Below are positions 1 to 8,528 of a stretch of 64,000 bases of DNA, piece by piece (the first letter of the stretch is position 1; the number at the start of each line of letters is the position of its first letter). Made by a program: the position numbers and the translations under genes. Below the pieces are notes generated by a model. It worked only from the letters and a program-made list of their open reading frames with translations, ran no database searches and was not told the DNA's origin. Source of the DNA: Mesorhizobium sp. SARCC-RB16n (GTDB lineage: Bacteria; Pseudomonadota; Alphaproteobacteria; Rhizobiales; Rhizobiaceae); assembly GCF_008520305.1 (NCBI RefSeq), contig NZ_ML703270.1, forward strand, positions 38,005-102,004, given 5' to 3'.

Positions 1-85
1 TTCGACCTCGGCGCTGCTCAAAAACGGCGGCAGGATCAATCTGACGCTGCGGCGGGTGACGAAGCCCGACGAGACCTCCAAATAA
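1..85 (+). CDS. alkB: C-terminal end of an AlkB-like 2-oxoglutarate/Fe(II) dioxygenase (partial)
   Basis: An open frame enters from the left edge and ends at TAA 83-85. The last residues include GRINLTLRR followed by a short polar tail. AlkB proteins end with an arginine-rich strand of this kind (E. coli AlkB has RYNLTFRQ near its end), in which arginines bind 2-oxoglutarate. The family repairs alkylated DNA by oxidative demethylation. Only about 27 codons are visible and the HxD iron motif lies outside the window, so the call rests on the tail alone. The next gene on the same strand starts about 57 nt downstream. Confidence 0.5.
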   Translation, partial: STSALLKNGGRINLTLRRVTKPDETSK

Positions 86-141
86 GCCGATCTTAACGCG
101 CGTCCCCTATCAAGGCTGCCAGGGTCTTGAAAAACAGCGCA

Positions 142-1365
142 ATGGCATCAGTCAACCAGACTGCCCCCAATCGATCCGATATCCGTTTCGCGGCACTTGT
201 GCTGTGCACCGGGATTCTGATCGGGCTGCGCTATCACCTGGGATTGTGGACATCCGACGAGCGCGGCTTGTCCGTGGTCAGCCACGGAATGCCCTATTGG
301 GACTTCACAAACCTCTGGGCGGGCGGACGCATGGCGCTCGACGGGCATGTCGCGTTCCTGTTCGACATGGACAGCTACCGCGCAACCCTGCGGCACATGT
401 TTTCGCCAGACCTCCCCAACCAGGAGTGGAGCTACCCGCCCAGCATCCTGATTTTCGGCGCGCCGCTTGCGCTGCTGCCGATATTTCCCGCCTATCTCGT
501 CTGGACCTTGGGCACGGTGTTTTGTCTCTGGCTGGCCATCCGGCCGCTGCAACTGGGCAAGGCTGCCGAAGCAGCCATCCTCTTTTGTCCGGCGGTGCTG
601 CTCAACGCGGCCTTCGGCCAGAACGGCGCCCTGACGACGGCCTTGCTCATCGGCGGATTGGCGGCGGTGCCGAAGCGGCCGGTCCTGGCAGGGCTGCTCT
701 TCGGCCTGCTGACGGTAAAACCGCATCTCGGCATACTGGTGCCATTCTGCTTGCTGGCGAACGGCAACTGGCGCGCCATTGTCGCCGCCGCGCTGTCGTC
801 GTCGGCCCTGATCGTCCTGACCGGCCTGCTGCTGGGCTCCGAGGTCTGGACGCTGTTCTGGACCGAGACCCGTCCCCTGATGACGAAGATTCTCGAGGCT
901 CCCTACCCTCAGCCCTATCAGTCGAATGCGGCGACCATGTTCTTCCTGGCTCGTGCATCGGGTCTGGGACTGACCGCGGCCTATGCGCTGCAAGCCATTG
1001 CCGCGGTCGCGGCGATCGCAACGGCGATCTGGATCTGGTTGCCATGGCGGCGGGTCGAGCACCGCGAACGGGTCGTGCTCACCGCCGTGCTGGCGACACT
1101 GGCGACGCCTTACGGCTATAGCTACGATACGATCGGCCTAGCCGTTGCCGTCGCCTATCTGTTCTCGACGCGCAATGCCATGCCAAGGATTTTTCTGGCT
1201 CTGATCTGGCTATACCCGGCCATCGCCCATCTGGTGAACAATGCCGGGCTTGGCGTCGGCGTGCTGGTACCGTTGTTTCTGTCGGCATGGATGCTTGCCG
1301 ACATAATAGCCCGCGAGCGCAGGACCACGGTTGGCGGCACGCCTGGCATCGACATGCCGTCGTAG
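142..1365 (+). CDS. GT87/DUF2029-like integral membrane glycosyltransferase
   Basis: The protein has about 407 residues and is mostly hydrophobic, with roughly ten predicted membrane segments. Its N-terminal third holds an acidic loop (YWDFTNLWAGG) and, further on, a YPP motif (EWSYPPS). This arrangement is typical of the GT87/DUF2029 family, whose members use polyprenyl-phosphate sugars on the outer side of the inner membrane, for example in mannan or lipid glycan assembly. A TTG at 127 could add five residues. The ATG at 142 is preferred, although neither start has a strong ribosome binding site. It converges with the next gene, leaving only 19 nt between the stops. The substrate cannot be told from sequence; surface polysaccharide or glycolipid assembly is inferred. 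Confidence 0.62.
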   Translation: MASVNQTAPNRSDIRFAALVLCTGILIGLRYHLGLWTSDERGLSVVSHGMPYWDFTNLWAGGRMALDGHVAFLFDMDSYRATLRHMFSPDLPNQEWSYPPSILIFGAPLALLPIFPAYLVWTLGTVFCLWLAIRPLQLGKAAEAAILFCPAVLLNAAFGQNGALTTALLIGGLAAVPKRPVLAGLLFGLLTVKPHLGILVPFCLLANGNWRAIVAAALSSSALIVLTGLLLGSEVWTLFWTETRPLMTKILEAPYPQPYQSNAATMFFLARASGLGLTAAYALQAIAAVAAIATAIWIWLPWRRVEHRERVVLTAVLATLATPYGYSYDTIGLAVAVAYLFSTRNAMPRIFLALIWLYPAIAHLVNNAGLGVGVLVPLFLSAWMLADIIARERRTTVGGTPGIDMPS

Positions 1366-1384
1366 GACGCTTGGCTGTAAATAT

Positions 1385-2947
1385 CTATTGGCGGGCCTTG
1401 ACGTCGGCGCGGATGAACACGGTCACCGACCCGTTCTGAAGCAATGGGCGGTAATCCGACAAGGTCTTGGCGATTGCGATGTTGTCCCTCAAGGGTATTG
1501 GCGCACGCGGCTCCGCCGTCCCGTCGTCGACCACGATGTCGGGCCGCTTCGCGGCAAGTTCGCCGGCGATCGCCGCGGTATATTGCTGGCGCAAGGTTTC
1601 CAGATCCAGCCGTTGGGCAGGGTCCTGCGCCAACTGAATGAGGATCCCGGCATCGTTGACCATCCAGGCGGACGGGTTACGCGCCACGACACGGGCGCCC
1701 GTCATTCGGGCGAGGGGGTTGCCGGCTTGCAGCCGCGAGCCGATCGACATGAAAGTTGGATGGTCGATCGCGCGGGTGACGGCGACCGCCGCCGCGTCGA
1801 GATCGCCGCGTGGCTGAGTGAATGCCAGACCTTGCTGCGCCACGACCAATTTCACGATCGAAAACAGCCCAAGCGCGGTCCCAAAGATGGCCGGCGAGGG
1901 GAGGCTTCGCAATGGTCTCAGCCTGACAGACTGCAGCATCAATGCCAGGACCCCGACTGTCAGGAACGGCAGCGCCTGATACGTCCACCCCTTGCCCATG
2001 ATGACGAAGGCAGGGACATAGGCCGCTCCCGCCAGAAGCAGTATTTGCGCATCGCGATGAGGCCGGCCGGGATAAGCCATCACCAGTGTGGCCCCTGCCA
2101 TGGCCGCGAACATAGGGATAGGCCATAGCATCAACATGTCCATGACCGGCATCCGCGTCGGCAAATAGACCTGACGCAACAAAGGCAGCACCTCGGCGAA
2201 GAAAGGCTGCATGAAAACGCCAAGGGCAATCAGGTAGGCAACAGTCAGAATACCGCCGACCACACTCTCCGTTGTAAAAAGCGGACGCAGCGAGCGTCGC
2301 TGTAATGCAATCACAAGGGCCGGCAGCGCCAGAGCCAGCACGCTGTAGGGTGGTTTGATCATCACGAAAATACCGGCGCCGACACCGGCGACGATCTGTT
2401 CGGCGGTGCTGCCCGCACGAAAATTCGGCGTCCGGTCACGTGCCGAAAGCAACGCCAGCCACGGCAGCAAGGCGATCATGGCAATCTGCTCGCGCTGGCC
2501 GAAATCCGGCGGAAACAGGAACAGCACGACAAACACCGCCGCCGGAATGATCCAGACGTGCCGCTTCAGAACCTCGTCGGCCCGTGCAAGAATGCGAGCT
2601 GAAAAGCAGACGGAAGCTGCCGCGAGCGCCGCTACGCCCACACTCACCCAGAATTCCGCCGACAGCCCGGTCAGGCGCTCCATGACGAGGAAAGGCAGAT
2701 AGAGCCAGGTTGAAAAAGGGGGATTGCCTTCGGCGATATCGACGTAAAGGCGTTCGCCGTTGAGGACACGGTCGCCAACCGTCAGCAGCCAGGACACGTC
2801 GACATTGCTCGGCACCACGAAGAGCGAGACGACGATCGCGTAAACGGCGATCAACAGCGTTGCGACAACCGGCCCGACAAGTCGAAATACGGCCTTGCTA
2901 GATTTCGAGCTTGCCAGCTTGCCCTGAGCAACGAGCGGCGCATCCAT
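1385..2947 (-). CDS. Multi-pass membrane protein, possibly GT-C-type glycosyltransferase
   Basis: The product is a 520-residue protein with about ten hydrophobic segments beginning near residue 24. The first outer loop contains an acidic stretch with EGNPPF, a position where GT-C glycosyltransferases (ArnT/PMT relatives) often carry catalytic acids. A soluble C-terminal part of about 130 residues follows the last membrane segment. No family motif is clear enough for a firm name. It sits tail to tail with a GT87-like gene, which makes a joint role in lipid-linked sugar transfer reasonable, but that is inference. The ATG at 2947 is the first in frame. Confidence 0.45.
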   Translation of the reverse strand: MDAPLVAQGKLASSKSSKAVFRLVGPVVATLLIAVYAIVVSLFVVPSNVDVSWLLTVGDRVLNGERLYVDIAEGNPPFSTWLYLPFLVMERLTGLSAEFWVSVGVAALAAASVCFSARILARADEVLKRHVWIIPAAVFVVLFLFPPDFGQREQIAMIALLPWLALLSARDRTPNFRAGSTAEQIVAGVGAGIFVMIKPPYSVLALALPALVIALQRRSLRPLFTTESVVGGILTVAYLIALGVFMQPFFAEVLPLLRQVYLPTRMPVMDMLMLWPIPMFAAMAGATLVMAYPGRPHRDAQILLLAGAAYVPAFVIMGKGWTYQALPFLTVGVLALMLQSVRLRPLRSLPSPAIFGTALGLFSIVKLVVAQQGLAFTQPRGDLDAAAVAVTRAIDHPTFMSIGSRLQAGNPLARMTGARVVARNPSAWMVNDAGILIQLAQDPAQRLDLETLRQQYTAAIAGELAAKRPDIVVDDGTAEPRAPIPLRDNIAIAKTLSDYRPLLQNGSVTVFIRADVKARQ

Positions 2948-3162
2948 GGCAAATGGCTTTCATCACCAGAACAACCAGTATCGGTGCGTGTCTAGCAGCC
3001 AGCAGTTAAGGGCGTTCTAACTGGCGGTTGAACGAACGTTACAGATTGCACGGCGCGTCGCTGTCGGCCTGGATGCTTACCGGGCTCAGGGTCCGCGAAC
3101 GCGGGAACCGTCTGCAGGCCCGCCAGACAACATAGCCATAGCGAGCAGATGCGGTTGCTGTC

Positions 3163-4647
3163 TCAGCGCAGCGGCGAAAAGGTCGCCGAGACCAGCTCGA
3201 ACGGCAAGGCGCCATAGGCGGCGACCGTCGCCTGATCATCCCATTGGCGGAATTGTCGCGACGGCCGCGCTTCCAGCGTCAAGGCATGCTGACGGCCGTC
3301 GACCATGACCTTGCCGCGGAAGCGCAGCACCCTTTCCCCACCGGATCGACTGATGGCCATGGCACGCAGGCGCGCGACGTGGTCGTCATCCCGGTTGATC
3401 TCCATTTCGATGCGGCGCCGGACCGGCGGAATGCTGATCCTGACCACGATGTCCAGCATCATCTCCCCCACCGTTGGCGGGCACGGTATGGTCTGCGAGA
3501 AGACCAGCGGCGACGGTCCCTCCAGCGGCTCGCGTGGGCCTGGCCTGCCACGCCATGCCTTGCCTCGCCACCCCTTGGCGGCTGGCTCTTGCCGCAGCCG
3601 GCCGCTCTTGCGTCTCAGCCGCAACTGCTTGGCAAAGCCGCGCGACAGCCAGATCAGCCTGCCGAAATCGGTTCGCGGCTTGGCCTGCAGCACCGCTGAC
3701 CAGCGCGAAAGGCCGGTGCGGTCGGCCATGTCAAGAACGTGCGCCAGCACCCTGTCCGGCACCGCCACGCCAATATCGAGCGCAAGGTAGGAGAGCGCCA
3801 CCGCCGCGGCAACGGCAAGGCCACGCCTGGCGACCACATCGAGGAACACATCCCAGTCGACGTCGCCGGCGCGAATGGCCACTGCGCAATCGACCAGCCA
3901 ATCGCTATGCGTGTGGGCGTCGAGCCCGCCATGCGCGATGGCGAGCGCGATGCGGTCCGCAGGCGACGGCACCAGCACGCCGACACCGCTGAATTCGGCC
4001 GCCGCCGCCCGCCGCCAGATCGCCTGGTCGTCCTCGTCGCTTTGCTGCGAACCGTCATAGGCAAGCTGGTGCAGATCGATGTCGCCATAATTGCCCTTGA
4101 AGAAGTTCATCGAGCGCAGCGAGGCCAGTCTTGTCCTCAGATATTGCGGGCTCACCCCGGTGGCGATCTGCCAGTCGCGGTCGCGTAGCACGTCGAACGC
4201 CGTTCGCATGTCCTGCGGCCGCACCAATATGTCGATGTCGTGCGCCACCCGGCCACGCTGCGCCGATGCGTTCAAGGCGATGCGGCTGGCCCCCTTGATC
4301 AGCATCACCAGGCATCCGGCGCCCGTCATCGCCTGCAGCGTCGGTTCGGCCTCGCGCATCGCCATGCGCGACTTGGTCCACAGCATCTTTTGCAGGCCGA
4401 CAAGACGTGGATAGGCGGAATGGCCGGCCAATTTCCGGCCGAACCGGTCGCAGATGGCGGCCAGCAGCCGATGCTCCCTGAAGGAAACGAGATCGATGTC
4501 GTTGGCGCTCAGCCACTGCATCGCTTGACCGGCGGCCGCGTCGTCGTCGGCAAGAAGCGCGGCCTTGAGCAACTGGTCGAGCCCGCCCGTCGGCCAGGAC
4601 CAGCCATAGTCCGGGAAACGTCGGCTGATGCGGCGGATGCGCGCCAT
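3163..4647 (-). CDS. NTP_transf_5-type nucleotidyltransferase of a PqqD/HprK-like system
   Basis: This 494-residue protein contains KGAS at about 118-121 and DIDI at about 137-140. This is the glycine-serine plus paired-aspartate signature of minimal nucleotidyltransferases of the uncharacterised NTP_transf_5 family. The family usually runs 330-380 residues. Here about 130 extra residues follow an arginine/lysine-rich linker near 345-365. Its ATG overlaps the stop of the preceding glycosyltransferase gene (ATGA), and it ends the operon that starts with a PqqD-like gene at 8396. Relatives are found beside HprK-like kinases and in some lasso-peptide clusters, where they modify peptides. The acceptor here is unknown. 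Confidence 0.68.
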   Translation of the reverse strand: MARIRRISRRFPDYGWSWPTGGLDQLLKAALLADDDAAAGQAMQWLSANDIDLVSFREHRLLAAICDRFGRKLAGHSAYPRLVGLQKMLWTKSRMAMREAEPTLQAMTGAGCLVMLIKGASRIALNASAQRGRVAHDIDILVRPQDMRTAFDVLRDRDWQIATGVSPQYLRTRLASLRSMNFFKGNYGDIDLHQLAYDGSQQSDEDDQAIWRRAAAAEFSGVGVLVPSPADRIALAIAHGGLDAHTHSDWLVDCAVAIRAGDVDWDVFLDVVARRGLAVAAAVALSYLALDIGVAVPDRVLAHVLDMADRTGLSRWSAVLQAKPRTDFGRLIWLSRGFAKQLRLRRKSGRLRQEPAAKGWRGKAWRGRPGPREPLEGPSPLVFSQTIPCPPTVGEMMLDIVVRISIPPVRRRIEMEINRDDDHVARLRAMAISRSGGERVLRFRGKVMVDGRQHALTLEARPSRQFRQWDDQATVAAYGALPFELVSATFSPLR

Positions 4648-5324
4648 CAGCCCGCGCCGGCCTTGTTCCGGGCCCGTCGCAGCATGGCCAGCCGCGCCAC
4701 TTCGAGGTAGCCGCGGTCGCGCGTCGCATCACGCCCGTAGGACAGGCTGCCGGGCCTGATGCGGCGCAGCGCCAGGACCTCCTCCATCATGTCGAGGACA
4801 AGGCCCGCCTCGCGTGCCCGCGCGATCCAGTCGATCATTTCGCCGCGGCCGCCCGGCGGATCGACGACTGGTCCGACGGTCTCGGCTACCTCGCGCCGGA
4901 TCAGCATCGTGGTCCGCGACCAGCCGGGCACGGTGGCGTCCTCGGGTGCGTCCGGCCGGTCATTGCGGAAGTTTCGCACATGGCAGAAGACGCCCGATGT
5001 GCCGGGCAATCCTCGCAGATAGGCAAGCTGACCCTCTATCTTGGTCGGCAGCCACAGATCGTCGGCGTCGAGCGTTGCGATGAACGGCGTCGACAGCGCG
5101 GCGATGCCTCTGGTCGTGGCGCTGCCCGGTCCGGCATTTGCCTGGCGCAGCAATTGCAGCGGCAGGTCCGTTCCGCCGATCGCCGCGGCGAGATCGTCGG
5201 TTGATCCGTCGTCGACGATCACCACCAGTTCCGGGCGCACCGTCTGCGCCGCGACCGATCGCAGCGTCTCGGCAATGGTGCCGCTGGCGTTGAAGGCCGG
5301 TATGACGACGCCGTATCGGTCCAT
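4647..5324 (-). CDS. Glycosyltransferase family 2
   Basis: The protein has 225 residues with a GT-A fold signature. It begins VVIPAFNASGT, has VDDGSTD at about 37-43 for nucleotide-sugar binding, and TLDADD as the metal-binding DxD region. The ATG at 5324 overlaps the stop of the upstream gene (ATGA) and is preferred to a TTG at 5339. The stop overlaps the next gene in the same manner. It is shorter than and clearly different from the two upstream GT2 paralogues. It probably transfers one sugar in the cytoplasm; donor and acceptor are unknown. Membership in the PqqD/HprK-like operon suggests the acceptor may be shared with that system. Confidence 0.8.
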   Translation of the reverse strand: MDRYGVVIPAFNASGTIAETLRSVAAQTVRPELVVIVDDGSTDDLAAAIGGTDLPLQLLRQANAGPGSATTRGIAALSTPFIATLDADDLWLPTKIEGQLAYLRGLPGTSGVFCHVRNFRNDRPDAPEDATVPGWSRTTMLIRREVAETVGPVVDPPGGRGEMIDWIARAREAGLVLDMMEEVLALRRIRPGSLSYGRDATRDRGYLEVARLAMLRRARNKAGAG

Positions 5325-6076
5325 CACAGGGAACGCCAATCTGAAAGTTTGTCGAGCTCGAAGATACCTTCGATCGGGCGCAGCGACGGGTCGGCCTTGC
5401 GCCGTTTCATGGATTTATAGATAGCGCGCAGGAATTCCCGCGACTGGACGCCCTCCTGCCTGGTCATGTTGCCCGCATGCCGTCTGTAATAGAGCGCGAC
5501 CGTGTCGGGAAGCACGTAACTGGGGCCGCTCTCAAAACCGCGCAGCAGGTAGTCGGTGTCTTCGGCCTGGACGAAGTCCTCGTCGAAATCGCCTATCCGC
5601 GCGACGAGCCGGCGCGCGAAGATCGCCGCCGACAGATGAATGCCACGAACCGTGATGCTGTTGCTGTCCGCCGTCGGCTCCAGGGTCCCGTCGTCGATCT
5701 TGTCGACCAGCATCATCCTCGAATAGGTCAGATCGAGATCGGGTTTCTTCCGGAAAAGCTCGACATCGGCCTTGAAGCGTCCGGCTGGCGAGATGTCGTC
5801 CGAGTCGAGGAACGACACGAGTTCCGCCTCGGGCTTGAGCTGCCTGAGCCCGCTGTTGCGCGCCCGTGTCACTCCCATGTTCTCCTGTTGGAACAGCCGG
5901 ATGCAGGAATGATCGTCCATGATGGCGCGCACGGCCTCGGCCGAGCCATCGGTCGAGCCGTCATCGATGACGATGATGTCGAGGTCTGCGGCGTCGCCTT
6001 GCCTGATCAACGAGCGCAGCGCAGCGCCGACATAGGCCTCACGATTGTAGACGGGCATGATCACGCTCAGTCTCAT
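5324..6076 (-). CDS. Glycosyltransferase family 2, second of a tandem pair
   Basis: The product is a 250-residue GT2 enzyme opening with MRLSVIMPVYNRE. It has DDGSTDGS at about 38-45 and SFLDSDD as the DxD region. The open frame extends to 6415, but that part lies over the neighbouring gene in another frame. The ATG at 6076 gives a protein of exactly the length of the upstream paralogue and aligned with it from residue 1. The two share most residues, including the tail (GIFEL...DWR.L), so they arose by tandem duplication. A 55-nt gap separates them, and the stop overlaps the next GT2 gene. Repeated GT2 genes usually add successive sugars to one acceptor. Confidence 0.8.
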   Translation of the reverse strand: MRLSVIMPVYNREAYVGAALRSLIRQGDAADLDIIVIDDGSTDGSAEAVRAIMDDHSCIRLFQQENMGVTRARNSGLRQLKPEAELVSFLDSDDISPAGRFKADVELFRKKPDLDLTYSRMMLVDKIDDGTLEPTADSNSITVRGIHLSAAIFARRLVARIGDFDEDFVQAEDTDYLLRGFESGPSYVLPDTVALYYRRHAGNMTRQEGVQSREFLRAIYKSMKRRKADPSLRPIEGIFELDKLSDWRSL

Positions 6077-6131
6077 CCTCGACCTCGCGGGCGCTGCGGC
6101 ACCATCCGATTTGATCGCGAGATAACGTGCA

Positions 6132-6884
6132 TCAAAGCACCCGCCAGTCGGGCGAGCTCTTGAGCTCGAAAATGCCGGGGATCTCACGAAGGGACGGGTT
6201 GGCCCTGCGTCGCCGAATCGATTTGTGGATCGCCCGCATGTGGTTGCGAAGCCGGCCCTCGTGCTCCTTGGTGACATTGCCGGCATGGCGCCTGTAGTAG
6301 ATCGCGACGGTCTCCAGAAGGCGGTAATTCGGACCCGTTTCGAAGATGCGCAGCAGATAGTCAGTGTCCTCGCCCTGATCGAATTCCTCGTCGAAATAGC
6401 CGATGCGATCGACAAGCGCCCGGCTGAACAGGCCGGTGCTCATCGAAATTCCGCGCAGCGTTACAGTGCGGCTGCCCGCTACAGGCTCCAGCGTGTTATC
6501 GTCTATCTGCTCGGCCAGGGTCATCAGGGAGTAGGTCAGGTCAAGGCCCGGGTCGGCCTCGAAGCAAGCCAGATCCGTCTTGAAGCGTCCGGCAAGCGAG
6601 ATGTCGTCGGAATCGAGGAACGACACAAACCCGGCATCCGGCGGCAACTGCCTCAGCCCGGCATTGCGCGCCTTCGCGACACCCATATTGGGTTGCAGGA
6701 ACAGGCGGATGCAGGACGCCTCGCGCATCGTTGACGTTATGGCCTCCACCGAGGCGTCCGTGGAGCCGTCGTCGATGACGATGATGTCGAAGTCGGCGTC
6801 AGCGCGCTGCCTGATCAACGAGCGCAGCGCAGCGCCGACATAGCGCTCGCGATTGTAGACAGGCAGGATCACGCTGAGCTTCAC
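6132..6884 (-). CDS. Glycosyltransferase family 2, first of a tandem pair
   Basis: This 250-residue GT2 protein opens MKLSVILPVYNRE, with DDGSTDAS for nucleotide-sugar binding and SFLDSDD for metal binding. A conserved EDTDYLLR motif lies about two thirds along. The start codon is GTG at 6884, and it overlaps the TGA of the HprK-like gene (GTGA), so translation is likely coupled. It is paralogous to the next gene over the full length. No membrane segment is visible, so it should act in the cytosol or at the inner face of the membrane. Substrates are not predictable from the sequence. Confidence 0.8.
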   Translation of the reverse strand: MKLSVILPVYNRERYVGAALRSLIRQRADADFDIIVIDDGSTDASVEAITSTMREASCIRLFLQPNMGVAKARNAGLRQLPPDAGFVSFLDSDDISLAGRFKTDLACFEADPGLDLTYSLMTLAEQIDDNTLEPVAGSRTVTLRGISMSTGLFSRALVDRIGYFDEEFDQGEDTDYLLRIFETGPNYRLLETVAIYYRRHAGNVTKEHEGRLRNHMRAIHKSIRRRRANPSLREIPGIFELKSSPDWRVL

Positions 6885-7930
6885 CAGGCGCCCCGTGTCA
6901 GGAAATCCTCGATCGTGCCGGCGATCTCTGTCGGGTCGGTGCCGAGGGACAAACGAAAGCAGGGCAGGTGGCGCGTCAATTCGCTGAAGAAGCGAAAGCC
7001 GCTCTCGCGCTCGCCCGGCATCTGTGCGGTGCCGGACGGCGCCAAGGCAATCATGGCGTCCCTGCGCGACACCGGCATGATCGAACTTGCTCCGCCTCCG
7101 CTGATATGTGGCACCACCAGCGCAACGATGTCCAGCATCGCGGGCACCGGCCCAGGCGCGATGTCATCAATGTGAAACGTGTGCTTGCCCTGCCAGTTCA
7201 GCGGGCCCTGCGCCGTTAGCCGCTGTTGCAGGCCCAGTCGCGTGAAACCTTGCGCATCCTGCTTCAGCGTCGAGAAAAGGGGCCGCGCGGCCACGCCTCC
7301 GGCGAGATCGATCAGCACATAGTCGTCGCCGACGCTGTCGAGCCCGTTGAGCAGGCCGGCTGCGACGGTGCCGGATTTCCCTGCCCCGCCCGAGCCGGCA
7401 AGCAGGATACCCTTGCCGTCGACGCCGAGCGTGCCGGCATGGGTCAGCCGCATGCCGCGCGCGGCATATTCCCAATGCAGGAAGGCGCGCAACGGTGCTC
7501 CCGGCTCCCATGGCGGAAAGGCCTCGGCCGAGGCCATCAGCTGCACGCCAATGCGACGTTGCGGATCGTAGATCTGCCAGAAATCCAGGTCGTGGAAATA
7601 GTGCCCGCGCAACCCGGCCTCGGCGAGCCGTTTGGCAAAACCGTGCTCGGTGAAATGCGCATCGCCCCAATGCGCTGGCTCGGGGATGCTGTCGATGCCG
7701 GGATGAGCGATGAAGATGCGGCACGTGGACGGTTCCGGTTGATCGTGACCGGCCTCGACAAATGCATGGCTCAGTGCATCGGCAAGCACACCATGGCCGA
7801 GATGCGCGGTCAGTTCCAGACGGGGCAGGCGAACCTTTCGTGTGGTCGGATAGCGCGCGGTCGCGCCTTCGGCGGCGGCGATGAGATACCGGGCGTAGTC
7901 GGGTAAGGTTTCGAGCGTGACGCGCGGCAT
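6881..7930 (-). CDS. HprK-related kinase-like P-loop protein
   Basis: The protein has 349 residues and a P-loop GSGGAGKSG at about 179-187, followed by GDDYVLID. This arrangement matches the catalytic half of HPr kinase/phosphorylase and its relatives. The N-terminal half is unlike the HprK regulatory domain. The ATG at 7930 is preferred because it clears the upstream gene by 34 nt; a longer frame to 8026 would overlap it. HprK homologues paired with PqqD-like and NTP_transf_5 proteins form the HprK-related A system, and in some lasso-peptide clusters such a kinase phosphorylates the peptide. The phosphoacceptor here is unknown, since no HPr or peptide gene of a known type sits beside it. Confidence 0.68.
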   Translation of the reverse strand: MPRVTLETLPDYARYLIAAAEGATARYPTTRKVRLPRLELTAHLGHGVLADALSHAFVEAGHDQPEPSTCRIFIAHPGIDSIPEPAHWGDAHFTEHGFAKRLAEAGLRGHYFHDLDFWQIYDPQRRIGVQLMASAEAFPPWEPGAPLRAFLHWEYAARGMRLTHAGTLGVDGKGILLAGSGGAGKSGTVAAGLLNGLDSVGDDYVLIDLAGGVAARPLFSTLKQDAQGFTRLGLQQRLTAQGPLNWQGKHTFHIDDIAPGPVPAMLDIVALVVPHISGGGASSIMPVSRRDAMIALAPSGTAQMPGERESGFRFFSELTRHLPCFRLSLGTDPTEIAGTIEDFLTRGAW

Positions 7931-7964
7931 CAAGCGCCTTCCATCACGGGCTGCGCCCGGCCGG

Positions 7965-8396
7965 TCAGGAAGCCTGCTTGACCGCCGGCCAGCCAAGAGG
8001 CTCTTCGACCTCATGGATGGGATCAACGACGATCAGGTCGGCGAGGTCGTCGTGAATGCTCACATTGAGCGGCTCGTTCGTGGCGGCAAGCTCGGCAGGC
8101 AATTCGCCTGGCAATGGCTGCGCAGTCGTTTCCAGACGCACCAGCAAACCCAATTCGAGCAATTGCGATATGAAGTGTTCGAGTTCGGCCAGGGCTATTG
8201 TCGAGCCGCCCGCGGCCAGCCCGACCAGAGCTCGGGCATCTACTCCGGACGAAAGCGCCTGCCAGACCTTGCTGCCGGAATCGGAGAAGCCGAAATATTT
8301 GCCGTTCGCAAGGTTGAGCACCACGGCTTCGCCATCGAAGGATTCGAAAACGATATCCCGGCTCGCAACCGCATAGGCATGGGAAACATGCTTCAT
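7965..8396 (-). CDS. PqqD-like peptide-binding protein
   Basis: The product has 143 residues. Residues 19-47 (FDGEAVVLNLANGKYFGF and following) match the beta-hairpin and helix core of PqqD, a small winged-helix domain that binds leader peptides in PQQ and many RiPP pathways. An acidic C-terminal extension of about 45 residues goes beyond the usual 90-residue family length. It is the first gene of a six-gene minus-strand operon. A purine-rich GGGG lies about 9 nt before the ATG. Upstream only a 132-nt gap separates it from gbcB. Its presence with an HprK-like kinase and nucleotidyltransferase suggests peptide or protein modification; the client is not identified. Confidence 0.72.
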   Translation of the reverse strand: MKHVSHAYAVASRDIVFESFDGEAVVLNLANGKYFGFSDSGSKVWQALSSGVDARALVGLAAGGSTIALAELEHFISQLLELGLLVRLETTAQPLPGELPAELAATNEPLNVSIHDDLADLIVVDPIHEVEEPLGWPAVKQAS

Positions 8397-8528
8397 TGTT
8401 GCCCCGCTTTACATTCCTGCCCGCCAGCAGGACCGCATCCACCAACAACGCCTGTAAACGCTCGGTTCTTCGTTGGCAAGGCAAGCTGTGCCGACAAGGT
8501 GCCGACTATCTCTGGGATCAGTTCGGGA

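Noticed and set aside
6077-6415. N-terminal extension of the second tandem glycosyltransferase
   Set aside because: The extension lies over the coding part of the neighbouring paralogue in another frame. The ATG at 6076 aligns the two paralogues from residue 1.
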